Part shown: in pieces, positions 56,188-64,000 of the stretch
Numbering within the stretch: the first letter of the stretch is position 1
Layout: each line of letters starts with the position of its first letter
NCBI RefSeq assembly: GCF_021513215.1
Contig: NZ_CP090975.1
Coordinates: 489,501-553,500 of the forward strand
Source: Suttonella sp. R2A3
GTDB lineage: Bacteria; Pseudomonadota; Gammaproteobacteria; Cardiobacteriales; Cardiobacteriaceae
Reading direction: 5' to 3'
DNA length: 64,000 nucleotides
Program-made: the position numbers and the translations under genes
The notes under the pieces: model-generated
Told to the model about the DNA's origin: nothing
The model's input: only the letters and a program-made list of their open reading frames with translations
The model's database searches: none

Positions 56188-58092
56188 CTATTGTTCATAA
56201 TACGTATAACCGCGCAGCCCGGCTTCAAAAGCCCCGACCAAGCGCTGACGCTCAGCGGCGCTAATCGTGCCATCACGCACCGCTTTTTCAGCAGTTTTAC
56301 GAAAGTTTTTCAGCAAATGCTGCGGATGATATTCCACATAACTCAGTACATCAGCCACTGAGTCGCCTTCAACCTCATTGACAAATTCATAACTGCCGTC
56401 TTCGTCGATATACACCGAAACCACATGGGTATCGCCCAATAGGTTGTGTAAATCACCAAGCGTTTCTTGATATGCGCCCACCAAAAAAGCGCCCAAATAA
56501 TACTCTTCATCCGATTTCAGCGCATGCAGGGGTAACACACGCGACATCTCGCCCTGTTCGGGGAAACGGTCGATTTTGCCATCGCTATCACAAGTCATAT
56601 CGGCAATAATCGTCGTCCGCGTTGGACGTTCTGCTAAACGATGCAAAGGCGAGACCGGGAATACCTGATCAATAGCCCACGCATCCGGCAATGATTGAAA
56701 CACCGAGAAATTGCCGTAATAAATATCGGCAAGCATCGTTTTGAGCACTTCCGGCTCTGAAAGCGCATCGGGATTACGCTCAGCGATCTTGCGCACTTCC
56801 GCCATAATCACCATAAAGATCTGCTCAACTTCTGAGCGGGTGCGTAAATCGAGCAAACCGCGCATAAACGAATCGCGCGCTTCATCACGAAAATACACCG
56901 CATCGTTAAAACATTCTTGAACGGTTTTTTCACTCAAGGTGTCATAGCTATAATATAAATTGCGCAGCATACGGTTGGGCTCGTCGTCGCGTTTTGGCGG
57001 CAACTGTGCATCGCTAAAGCCGGTTTGATCGAGAATATTAAACAATAAAATACTCGAATACGCCACCGTTGCACGCCCGGATTCTGTAACGATCGTTGGG
57101 TGTTCAATCCCTTGCTCATCAAGCACCGACTGAATTGTTTCCACGACATCGACACAATATTCTTCCAGGCCGTAGTTGCGGCTATGAATTGCACTACTGC
57201 GACTGCCGTCATAATCGACCGCCAAACCACCGCCCAGATCGAGATAACACATCGGTGCGCCCTCTTCGACCAATTCAACGTAATAGCGACACGCCTCACG
57301 CACACCGGTACGGATATCGCGAATATTAGGAATCTGCGAGCCGAGGTGATAATGCAAAAACTGCAGGCAGTCGAGCATACCAGCCGCTTTCAAGCCATCG
57401 ATGACCCCAACCAGCTGACTGGCATTCAAACCAAACATCGAACGATCACCACTGGTATCGTTCCAGTGCCCAGAAACGTGCGAAAAGAGCTTAGTGCGCA
57501 CACCAATGATCGGCTTGATGCCCATCGCCTTTGAGCTTTCGACAATAATCGGTAACTCCGAAGGCGTCTCAATCACAAAAATCACTTTAAAGCCCAGTTT
57601 GAGCATCCCCAAACCCAGCTCAACAAATTCTCGGTCTTTATAGCCATTACAAACAATCAGCGGCCCTGGCGTTTTCAGCATACTGAGCGCGATCATTAAT
57701 TCCGCTTTTGAGCCTGCTTCCAGCCCATGCTGATACGGCTCACCAAAGCGGACAATGTCTTCAACGACTTGTGCTTGTTGGTTCACCTTGATCGGGAAGA
57801 CACCACGATACACCCCGCGGTAATTGCTATCTTCGATAGCCTTAGCAAACGTTTCATTAATCAGGCGAATTTGATTTTCGAGTAAGTTTTGTACGCGCAA
57901 TAGCACCGGCATCATATGGCCTCGCGCTTCCATACCTTCAATTAAATCCACTAACGGTACAGACACTTCTTCTGCTTGCGGCACACGCACCGCCAGCTGT
58001 CCTGCATCATTGATATGAAAATAGCCTGATCCCCAACCGCTGACACGGTAAAGATCATCCGCATCCTGTATTGTCCAATCTTCTTGACTCAC
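56188..58092 (-). CDS. speA: biosynthetic arginine decarboxylase
   Basis: PLP enzyme turning arginine into agmatine. 634 residues, fold III: PLP Lys in YRGVFPIKVNQQ, YLDLGGGLAVDYDGS, VTESGRATVAYSS and the second-subunit MTCDSDGKIDRF. Translation starts at GTG (58092-58090), encoding MSQEDWTIQD, with GAGGG nine bases before it. First gene of the speA-dehydrogenase pair. The 165-base gap upstream holds a CACTGT/ACAGTG hairpin at 58208-58223 without a T-run. Confidence 0.96.
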   Translation of the reverse strand: MSQEDWTIQDADDLYRVSGWGSGYFHINDAGQLAVRVPQAEEVSVPLVDLIEGMEARGHMMPVLLRVQNLLENQIRLINETFAKAIEDSNYRGVYRGVFPIKVNQQAQVVEDIVRFGEPYQHGLEAGSKAELMIALSMLKTPGPLIVCNGYKDREFVELGLGMLKLGFKVIFVIETPSELPIIVESSKAMGIKPIIGVRTKLFSHVSGHWNDTSGDRSMFGLNASQLVGVIDGLKAAGMLDCLQFLHYHLGSQIPNIRDIRTGVREACRYYVELVEEGAPMCYLDLGGGLAVDYDGSRSSAIHSRNYGLEEYCVDVVETIQSVLDEQGIEHPTIVTESGRATVAYSSILLFNILDQTGFSDAQLPPKRDDEPNRMLRNLYYSYDTLSEKTVQECFNDAVYFRDEARDSFMRGLLDLRTRSEVEQIFMVIMAEVRKIAERNPDALSEPEVLKTMLADIYYGNFSVFQSLPDAWAIDQVFPVSPLHRLAERPTRTTIIADMTCDSDGKIDRFPEQGEMSRVLPLHALKSDEEYYLGAFLVGAYQETLGDLHNLLGDTHVVSVYIDEDGSYEFVNEVEGDSVADVLSYVEYHPQHLLKNFRKTAEKAVRDGTISAAERQRLVGAFEAGLRGYTYYEQ

Positions 58093-58257
58093 CGCAAACC
58101 CTCAAGTTAAATCTTGCGCAAGTGTATGCACCTTATTCGCTAATAACAAGCATCCCTGCAGTATTTTAACATTGCCGCACCTCGCAAACATCCTTATCAA
58201 CCGCGCACACTGTTTTTACAGTGATTCATTGAATCTGTCGGAGAAAATTCAGCGTGT

Positions 58258-58683
58258 TTAATGCTGAGAAAATTTATTGATTACCTGGCGCTGCGCGTCG
58301 ATGAGTTGCTCAATCAACGCATGCGGGCTTGGCGCGTCAAAATCATGCATCAGCCTGTGGAGTTGGTCTTGATGTTCAATCAATAAGGCAAAACACTGCT
58401 CTAAATAAACGCCTACCATCCCCGCGAGCAAAGGGTCGTCATAGCGCAGTAAATCACCAAGCATTTGCTGGCTAAGGATGGTTTTTGTGCCTTCTTGGTC
58501 GGATTCCGCGAGGAGGTTTAAAAGCACGGCGCGCGTAATGTCGTTGCCGCTACGTGAATCAATAATACTAAGCGTTTCACCATCTTCAAGCATGGCGCGG
58601 ATATCACTGCTCGAAATATATTGACTGTCCTGACTATCGTAAAGCCGCCGGTTGGCGTACTTTTTGATTTCGCGTGCACTCAC
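58258..58683 (-). CDS. phaR: PhaR-type regulator (PHB/PHA accumulation regulator)
   Basis: 141 residues starting at a GTG. The N-terminal half is the DNA-binding domain typical of the family: EIKKYANRRLYDSQDSQYIS, followed by IDSRSGNDITRAVLLNLLAE. In PHA producers it represses phasin genes and is titrated by polymer granules. No PHA synthase or phasin is in this window, so its target here is unknown. Five bases after the lipoprotein gene. Confidence 0.9.
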   Translation of the reverse strand: MSAREIKKYANRRLYDSQDSQYISSSDIRAMLEDGETLSIIDSRSGNDITRAVLLNLLAESDQEGTKTILSQQMLGDLLRYDDPLLAGMVGVYLEQCFALLIEHQDQLHRLMHDFDAPSPHALIEQLIDAQRQVINKFSQH

Positions 58684-58688
58684 GATCT

Positions 58689-58925
58689 TTAGAGCCAGCC
58701 GCTATCGTGGTTCGCTGGGGTAAATGTGCCGCCAACCATCTCGCAATGATTTTGGGTCATCGTGTCTTTACGCACACGGCAATCGCTTTGCCCTTGCTCG
58801 CAGATGCTGATGTTTTCGCAGGTTCCGCGTGAGAGATTGTGCGAGCCCGCACCACGTCCATCGATCACCCCACAAGCGCTTATGGTTAATGCAACCGCTG
58901 TCGTCAATACAATTTTATGAAACAT
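58689..58925 (-). CDS. small cysteine-rich lipoprotein, function unknown
   Basis: 78 residues with a signal peptide and lipobox ISAC ending at Cys18, so a lipid-anchored envelope protein. The mature part has four further Cys (CENISICE, SDCRV, NHCEM), which could form two disulfides in the periplasm. The start ATG at 58925 overlaps the last 11 bases of rarD and has AAAGGCAAAAC before it; the open frame extends further but that part is out-of-frame rarD sequence. No family recognised. Confidence 0.78.
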   Translation of the reverse strand: MFHKIVLTTAVALTISACGVIDGRGAGSHNLSRGTCENISICEQGQSDCRVRKDTMTQNHCEMVGGTFTPANHDSGWL

Positions 58926-59805
58926 GTTTTGCCTTTTTGAAGGTGCTAAAAAGATGCACACTATATAGCGCCAGACCAATCCAAATCAAAATAAAACTCA
59001 CCAAACGGTGGATACCAAACGGTTCTGTAAATAAAAATACCGCGATAAGGAACTGGATGGTTGGCGTCACATATTGTGTCATACCCACTGTGGTCATCGA
59101 TAACTGGCTCACGCCGTATAAAAATAGCAGCAAGGGCACCAAAGTGGTCAAGCCCGATAATAGCATACCAATGAGTAAACCCATATGACCATGATAATTA
59201 AAGCCTTGTCCGTCCGCATAGATTAACGCCCAGCCAAGTAGCGCCAGCGGCAATAAAATCAACAGTTCGGTGAATAAGCCAGTTACCGGTGCGATGCCGA
59301 ATTTCTTACGCAGACCGCCATAAATTGCCCACGCCACACCAATACCAAATGATGCCCATGGCACAACCCCAAGCATCACGATTTGATAAATCACTCCGAG
59401 AAAAACCAGTGCTACCGCCATCCATTGCAAGCGCCCCATACGCTCACCAAACAGCCAAAAACCAAACAACACATTAAAAATCGGGGTAATAAAATAGCCT
59501 AAACTGGCTTCTATAGTTTGATTATTTTGGATCGCCCAAATATAAACATACCAATTACAGGCGAGAAACAATGAAGTCATGGCGCAGCGCACCAGCATCG
59601 TTGGACGCAATATTTCTACCCAGATCTTGCGTAGTCGACCTTGATAGATAAAGTAGCCAATTAAACACACCACAGAAGTCACAATCCGCGCATATAAGAA
59701 CTCATCACTGCGTATGGCATCCATCGCACGAAAATAAATAGGGAACAGCCCCCAAACCAAAAAACAGCACCAAATGGCGGCGATTGCTGGCCAGCGGGTA
59801 TTCAT
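58915..59805 (-). CDS. rarD: EamA-family transporter RarD
   Basis: Inner membrane permease of 296 residues with ten hydrophobic segments in two EamA repeats, beginning WPAIAAIWCCFLVWGLFPIYF and with the RarD-typical ACNWYVYIWAIQNNQ segment. Substrate not established; the E. coli namesake is linked to chloramphenicol sensitivity. ATGA overlap with metA upstream. Confidence 0.92.
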   Translation of the reverse strand: MNTRWPAIAAIWCCFLVWGLFPIYFRAMDAIRSDEFLYARIVTSVVCLIGYFIYQGRLRKIWVEILRPTMLVRCAMTSLFLACNWYVYIWAIQNNQTIEASLGYFITPIFNVLFGFWLFGERMGRLQWMAVALVFLGVIYQIVMLGVVPWASFGIGVAWAIYGGLRKKFGIAPVTGLFTELLILLPLALLGWALIYADGQGFNYHGHMGLLIGMLLSGLTTLVPLLLFLYGVSQLSMTTVGMTQYVTPTIQFLIAVFLFTEPFGIHRLVSFILIWIGLALYSVHLFSTFKKAKHVS

Positions 59806-60860
59806 TTGTGCCCCGCTAAATTTAGTGGATCATTCGGATCAACACCATCCATAAATTGAATCGTCCGTTCGCGGTGAGTCAACTGATACACAAAGCCCAG
59901 CCAGTTAGCAAAAATCGCTTTCGCGGTATCGCGCCAGGTAATATCGATTTCCTCAGCCAATGCTTCAAGCGGAAAACTGCGCATATCGCTGTTTACATCA
60001 TTGATAAAGCCATCGAGAATCTCTAATCCGCGTGGTGAGAAATAATTCAGCGGCGGTTGCGGCAGGTCCTCACGTTCGCCGTCAAAATACAGCTGTACAT
60101 CGCGACAATATTCTTTCAGCAAGCTTTGCTCGTCATATTCGGGATGACCTTGTAAATAAATACGCTTAAACCCATCAGATGACGTAGATAAAGCAACACC
60201 GGCTGCCTCACTAGCCACCAACACAGGCACACTTTTACTCTCCAGCGCTGCTTGGCTGACATCATTACGCCGCGAATGCGGCATATCAAAGCGGGTATTA
60301 ATATTCGAGAGTAAAGGATGCGTGCGATTTAATACCCGGTGGCTATACACCCCAAAGAGTTTTTCTGCCAGCGGTTCTCGCTTGAGGCCATAAAAATGTT
60401 CAAAGGCAGCATGCGATGCCAAGCATGAACAGAGCACTGAGGAAACATGCAGATCTGCCCACGCCAACACGTCTCGAGTGTGTGGCCAAAACGGCTCATC
60501 AGCAAAATCATCGTGCACCGGGTTTGTGCCGGTGACAATTAGCGCATCAAGCCCTTCCGCTTTAATCGTATCAAACGATTCATAGTTCTGATCAATATAG
60601 GCCTGCATCTCTTCACTACGCGGCACACCAGGGACAGTAAAGATATGCACATAAAACTGCGCAATGCGGTTACAGTTGCCAATGAGGCGTAAAAACTGTC
60701 GTTCAGTGGCTTTTAGCGCGCCATCAGGCATGATATTGAGCAAGCCAATATGGAGTTCGCGAATATCCTGATGCAAGGCGCGCTCAACGTCGAGCACTTC
60801 CTGCCCTTCAGCGCGAATTCGCGCCAAGGATTCCAAATCACGATGCGCTACTAAAGGCAT
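59802..60860 (-). CDS. metA: homoserine O-acyltransferase of the MetA family
   Basis: Activates homoserine for methionine synthesis. 352 residues from ATG 60860, which follows AGGGAGGAGCC; the frame extends seven codons further but those overlap the upstream gene. Glutamine-amidotransferase-like fold with the catalytic Cys about 146 in CSCLASHAAFEHFYG and His/Glu in LQGHPEYD. The substrate-pocket segment reads NIMPDGALKATERQF, a variant of the classic NLMPKKIETE, so succinyl versus acetyl donor is not certain. Confidence 0.9.
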   Translation of the reverse strand: MPLVAHRDLESLARIRAEGQEVLDVERALHQDIRELHIGLLNIMPDGALKATERQFLRLIGNCNRIAQFYVHIFTVPGVPRSEEMQAYIDQNYESFDTIKAEGLDALIVTGTNPVHDDFADEPFWPHTRDVLAWADLHVSSVLCSCLASHAAFEHFYGLKREPLAEKLFGVYSHRVLNRTHPLLSNINTRFDMPHSRRNDVSQAALESKSVPVLVASEAAGVALSTSSDGFKRIYLQGHPEYDEQSLLKEYCRDVQLYFDGEREDLPQPPLNYFSPRGLEILDGFINDVNSDMRSFPLEALAEEIDITWRDTAKAIFANWLGFVYQLTHRERTIQFMDGVDPNDPLNLAGHK

Positions 60861-61671
60861 GGCTCCTCCCTTGTTCGGCACAGGCGCGCGCTAACAGTTC
60901 GTCAAAATCCGCGCCATCGCGCACCAACCAAACCTCTCGCGCTTCCAGCTGCACGCCAGCACGCGCTAATAATTGGTTAAAGCGCTGTTGGCGGTGTTGC
61001 AGCATTTGTGGGGTGACAAAGCGCAAAAATGCATCCGCCTCAAAATCATTAGCCTCAGCCATGCCTGATTCGCTTTTAAAACCCTCAATCATCTGCTCTA
61101 AAAACTGTGGGTCGTAGCACATCGGCTTAGGATAAGCGATCGCGCGGTCTTTAAGCTCTTCACTTAAGCTATCATCGGCGTGAATATACACCGGCAGCGT
61201 TTGGCTACAGATAAAATCCATCAAAGGTTCATCATCAATATATTCCACCAAGCTGCCGCCGGCATCATTGATAAAGCCACAATAATCACCTTGCTCAGCG
61301 GCCTGGGCGCGCAAGGTCGCAAAATCGAGCATCGCTCGCTTTTCTGCTGCCGCAAAAAGTCTTTGTCGCGCGGTAAAGGTCGTATAATCATGGCCATCTT
61401 TGCCTAATTTACCGATAAACGCCGACAAAGCGCGCAAATTATCAGCAGTGATGTGCGCTTGCATCGTGAGCGCTTGCGCGTTAAAAAGTGAGGCGAGCAG
61501 CGGTTGCTGTCGCGCCACCTCTTCAAGCCAATGATTGATTTCATCGTATAAATACTGCGTGGCGATACGGTAATCACCAGAATAATGAAACCAACCACTA
61601 TCGATAAGGGTATGACTTAGCGTGGTTTTACCCACTCCAGAAGTCCCAAGCAGTGTGATTGAGCGATGCAC
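60838..61671 (-). CDS. P-loop ATP-binding protein of unknown role
   Basis: 277 residues starting at GTG 61671, two bases after the bcp stop, with AAGGTGG in front; the frame is open to 61866 but that part lies over bcp. N-terminal Walker A GTSGVGKTT (9-17), then WFHYSGDYRIATQYL, which looks like a conserved substrate segment. The fold looks like a small kinase or GTPase-like NTPase, but I cannot name the substrate. It overlaps metA by 23 bases, so it sits in a bcp-NTPase-metA-rarD run. Confidence 0.8.
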   Translation of the reverse strand: MHRSITLLGTSGVGKTTLSHTLIDSGWFHYSGDYRIATQYLYDEINHWLEEVARQQPLLASLFNAQALTMQAHITADNLRALSAFIGKLGKDGHDYTTFTARQRLFAAAEKRAMLDFATLRAQAAEQGDYCGFINDAGGSLVEYIDDEPLMDFICSQTLPVYIHADDSLSEELKDRAIAYPKPMCYDPQFLEQMIEGFKSESGMAEANDFEADAFLRFVTPQMLQHRQQRFNQLLARAGVQLEAREVWLVRDGADFDELLARACAEQGRSHAFSSAS

Positions 61672-61672
61672 G

Positions 61673-62152
61673 TCAACCACCTTGCTGTGCAAGCTTGAGT
61701 GCTTCGGCGACGGCATCCACGTGCCCGGCCACTTTAACTTTTCGCCACGCGCGCACCACCTGGCCTTGTGAGTTGAGTAAAAAGGTCGAGCGCTCGATAC
61801 CAAAACCTTTTTTGCCAAACAGCGTTTTTTCTTTGATGACGTCAAACGCGCGGCATAAGGTTTCATCGGGGTCGCTAATCAGCGCAAACGGAAAATCTTG
61901 TTTCGCTTTAAAGCGCTCGTGTGAGGCGATTGAATCGCGTGACACGCCAAAAACCTGTGCATCGAGCACCGTAAAATCGGGGTAACGGTCGCGAAAATCG
62001 CAACCTTGCGTGGTGCATCCCGGCGTGGCGTCTTTAGGATAAAAATACAGCACTGTCCACTGCCCGGATAAATCAGCCACGCTAAAGCTGCTTTCACCGG
62101 TACATGACCACTGTTTCCCTGCTAAAGCTTCGAGATTAACGTGTTCTGCCAT
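61673..62152 (-). CDS. bcp: thioredoxin-dependent peroxiredoxin (Bcp/PrxQ)
   Basis: Reduces hydroperoxides. 159 residues from ATG 62152, with GAGGAA seven bases before it; a TTG five codons upstream is also in frame but would swallow the ribosome site. Peroxidatic Cys46 and resolving Cys51 in ATPGCTTQGC, the PrxQ spacing, and VLYFYPKDATPG before it. Confidence 0.95.
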   Translation of the reverse strand: MAEHVNLEALAGKQWSCTGESSFSVADLSGQWTVLYFYPKDATPGCTTQGCDFRDRYPDFTVLDAQVFGVSRDSIASHERFKAKQDFPFALISDPDETLCRAFDVIKEKTLFGKKGFGIERSTFLLNSQGQVVRAWRKVKVAGHVDAVAEALKLAQQGG

Positions 62153-62198
62153 AACTGAGTTCCTCAACGTTTTTTGCCATTGTGCCTTAAAGCGTTAG

Positions 62199-62531
62199 TT
62201 AAGCCAATACGCTTTGTCCGGCCACATACACGGCCAAACCAACTCCAATACTAAGCAACGGTTGTCGCGTGCGGTGTTCAACCAACACCACCAATAATAG
62301 TGCCAGCGCGCTGATCGAACCTTGCGCTGGCTGCGACCATTTAAGCGATAGCGCCGCATAGAGCGCTAAAATCACCATCATCCCCGGCGGCATGACTTGT
62401 CCGAGAAAGCGAAAGATACCGTCGTAGCGTTTAGCCACACGCATCAAGGCAAAGGGAAAGGCGCGCAAAACAAAGGTGAGCGATGCTGAGATAACAATAC
62501 CGGCGAGTAAATACAGCGAAGATTCAGACAT
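62199..62531 (-). CDS. azlD: AzlD-type branched-chain amino acid export subunit
   Basis: 110 residues, three to four hydrophobic segments, with FVLRAFPFALM and VMPPGMMVILALYAAL typical of the family. Small partner of AzlC; together they export branched-chain amino acids or analogues. Overlaps azlC by 8 bases. Confidence 0.92.
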   Translation of the reverse strand: MSESSLYLLAGIVISASLTFVLRAFPFALMRVAKRYDGIFRFLGQVMPPGMMVILALYAALSLKWSQPAQGSISALALLLVVLVEHRTRQPLLSIGVGLAVYVAGQSVLA

Positions 62532-63195
62532 AACGCGCCCTCGGATGCCAGATCAGCAACACAAGAAAACCCACGATCGCCATACTCAACATTTGATCGT
62601 CAAATAAGGCAAAGGCGAAAATCATCGCCACTAACCCCATCAACATCGCCAAGCGTCGATTGTGGTGATAGAAATGCGCCTGCGCCAGTACGACAAACAG
62701 CGCGGACAAGGCAAAATCAAAGCCAATGACTGACGGCGGAATGAGCATCCCCAGCCCTAAGCCTAAAGCACTGCCGAGCACCCAATAAGACTGACACAAC
62801 AGCTGAATGCGCAACAACAATGCCCCATCAGCGTCCTCACCCTGCTGCGCAACCAGAGAATACGCTTCATCGGTAAGCGAAAACATCGCGTAATATCGTG
62901 CCCAACGATAAGACAATAATGCCGCAACCGGATACGACAGGCCATAAAATACATGGCGCACATTCACCGCCAAAGTCACTAAAGCAATCTGCGCCAAGTC
63001 TGCACCAGCTGCAAAGAGACCAACCAATAAAAACTGCATCGCCCCGGCATAGAGCAACACACTGGCAAGCAGCCCATACGCCCAGGGTAAATCTGCCTTA
63101 ACCCATAATACGGCGTAGGCCATACCAAGCGGCAAATACCCCATCATCACCGGCAGCGACAACACCAAGGCCTGCCGCCAAAGATTGTGTTTCAT
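62524..63195 (-). CDS. azlC: AzlC-type branched-chain amino acid permease
   Basis: 223 residues with about six membrane segments. LPVMMGYLPLGMAYAVL at the N-terminus, GAMQFLLVGLFAAGA, NVRHVFYGLSY and FSLTDEAYSLV are characteristic of AzlC. First gene of the azlCD pair, divergent from the transporter permease at the right edge. Confidence 0.94.
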   Translation of the reverse strand: MKHNLWRQALVLSLPVMMGYLPLGMAYAVLWVKADLPWAYGLLASVLLYAGAMQFLLVGLFAAGADLAQIALVTLAVNVRHVFYGLSYPVAALLSYRWARYYAMFSLTDEAYSLVAQQGEDADGALLLRIQLLCQSYWVLGSALGLGLGMLIPPSVIGFDFALSALFVVLAQAHFYHHNRRLAMLMGLVAMIFAFALFDDQMLSMAIVGFLVLLIWHPRARYV

Positions 63196-63352
63196 CTTTT
63201 CAGCCTAAAAAACAGGCAGTATAGCCAAAAGGCTCGTCAAGACACAGCCCACCATTGCTTAACGTTCATCAATAGTCTATTTATTGGTAATAATTTGCCG
63301 CAAAGCGCATGAGCATGCTTTAATAGAAACTTGCTTAACACGATATTAATCC

Positions 63353-64000
63353 ATGCAGCATACTCGCCTACCATTGCGCGCCCACCTTTTCCAACTTGCT
63401 TTAGCAGCAATGGTGATTGTTTTTGTCGTGTGGATCGGTAGTAATGTGCAGGGCAATTTAAGCCGTATCGGGCAACACATCAGCTTTGATTTCCTCTCAG
63501 ATCCAGCGAACTTTCCGGTCAGCCAATCACTCATTCGCTATGACAGCAGCGACTCTTATCTACGCGTATTTTGGGTGGGTCTACTTAACACCTTACTCAT
63601 CTCCGCCTTATCGGTCATCACCGCCACGTTGATTGGCGTTGTGATTGGCATCATTCGTATCTCACCTAACTGGTTACTGCGCAAACTCGCCGCAGTCTTT
63701 GTTGAGGTTTTTCGCAACGTCCCTTTATTGCTACAGCTGTTTTTTTGGTATTTCGCCGTCCTCGCGGTCCTACCTTCACCACGCACGAGCGATTGGGTGT
63801 TAGGTTGTGATGCCGAAAACAGCTGTCTCGCCGCATTAACCAATCGAGGACTTGATCTCGCCAAACCACTATGGACGCAAACCACATTAATTGCCGTGCT
63901 TCTCGCGCTGGTCAGTGTCGGCGTGATGGTCATTTTATGGTGGCTAGCGAAACGCCACCAACAGCAAAGCGGCAAACGCTGGCGCCTATGGCCATGGTTT
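63353..64000 (+). CDS. amino-acid ABC transporter permease, AapQ-like, N-terminal part (runs off the right edge)
   Basis: 216 codons from ATG 63353: a short N-terminus, a first membrane helix (LAAMVIVFVVWIGS), a large periplasmic loop with FPVSQSLIRYDSSDSYLRVF, then VGLLNTLLISALSVITATLIG and the EVFRNVPLLLQLFFWYF segment of polar amino acid permeases. The loop length and FPVSQSLI pattern match the general L-amino acid system (AapJQMP). The rest is outside the window. No clear ribosome site; a TTGCCG/TTTAAT pair, 18 bases apart, near 63294-63323 may be its promoter. Confidence 0.88.
   Translation, partial: MQHTRLPLRAHLFQLALAAMVIVFVVWIGSNVQGNLSRIGQHISFDFLSDPANFPVSQSLIRYDSSDSYLRVFWVGLLNTLLISALSVITATLIGVVIGIIRISPNWLLRKLAAVFVEVFRNVPLLLQLFFWYFAVLAVLPSPRTSDWVLGCDAENSCLAALTNRGLDLAKPLWTQTTLIAVLLALVSVGVMVILWWLAKRHQQQSGKRWRLWPWF

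Noticed and set aside
58208-58223. CACTGT/ACAGTG hairpin as terminator of phaR
   Set aside because: The minus strand reads TGCGCGG after the stem, without any T-run. It could be an operator, but nothing supports that.

Overview
The window is 64 kb of gammaproteobacterial chromosome. This rests on the SRP RNA beside dnaX, the pilT/pilU pair, ParE/ParC, an 802-residue GyrB with the proteobacterial insertion, KdsA and an FadL-type porin, all Gram-negative. Type IV pilus motors, glycogen genes and an aspartate-semialdehyde route to spermidine would fit something near Cardiobacteriales, but that placement is only a guess. Coding density is very high and most genes sit in overlapping, co-directional runs.

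Left part (1-12.9 kb): the 5' end of metG, then a complete type I-F CRISPR-Cas locus: cas1, the cas2-cas3 fusion, csy1, csy2, csy3, csy4, an AT-rich leader and an array of 44 repeats and 43 spacers. The array is a mosaic of three repeat variants that differ only at repeat positions 4-5. Just downstream lies a 0.9-kb gene-free stretch holding a diverged tandem duplication. Each copy encodes a small-RNA-like unit: a conserved hairpin followed by a Rho-independent terminator. No family was recognised for these RNAs.

Middle left (12.9-29 kb, minus strand): nadM-nudix, recR, ybaB, dnaX, the SRP RNA gene ffs, then a glycogen cluster read as malQ-glgB fusion, glgX, glgC, glgA. The malQ-glgB gene is one 1376-codon reading frame with an intact Shine-Dalgarno and ATG at the junction. 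Upstream of it is parE-parC-acyltransferase-smc. The gene between parC and smc is a carnitine/choline acyltransferase of the eukaryotic CPT2 type, overlapping parC by 4 bases.

Middle right (35-50.5 kb): pilT-pilU (minus), then plus-strand proC-yggT-mnmG-small ORF, ppsA, kdsA-dgt, gyrB and fadL, with cutC on the minus strand.

Right part (50.6-64 kb): a polyamine set (speB, metallophosphoesterase, nspC; carboxynorspermidine/carboxyspermidine dehydrogenase, speA), interrupted by gdhA on the other strand. Together these would turn arginine into agmatine, putrescine, carboxyspermidine and spermidine. Then come phaR, a small lipoprotein, rarD, metA, a P-loop protein, bcp and azlDC, and at the edge the start of a general amino-acid ABC transporter permease.
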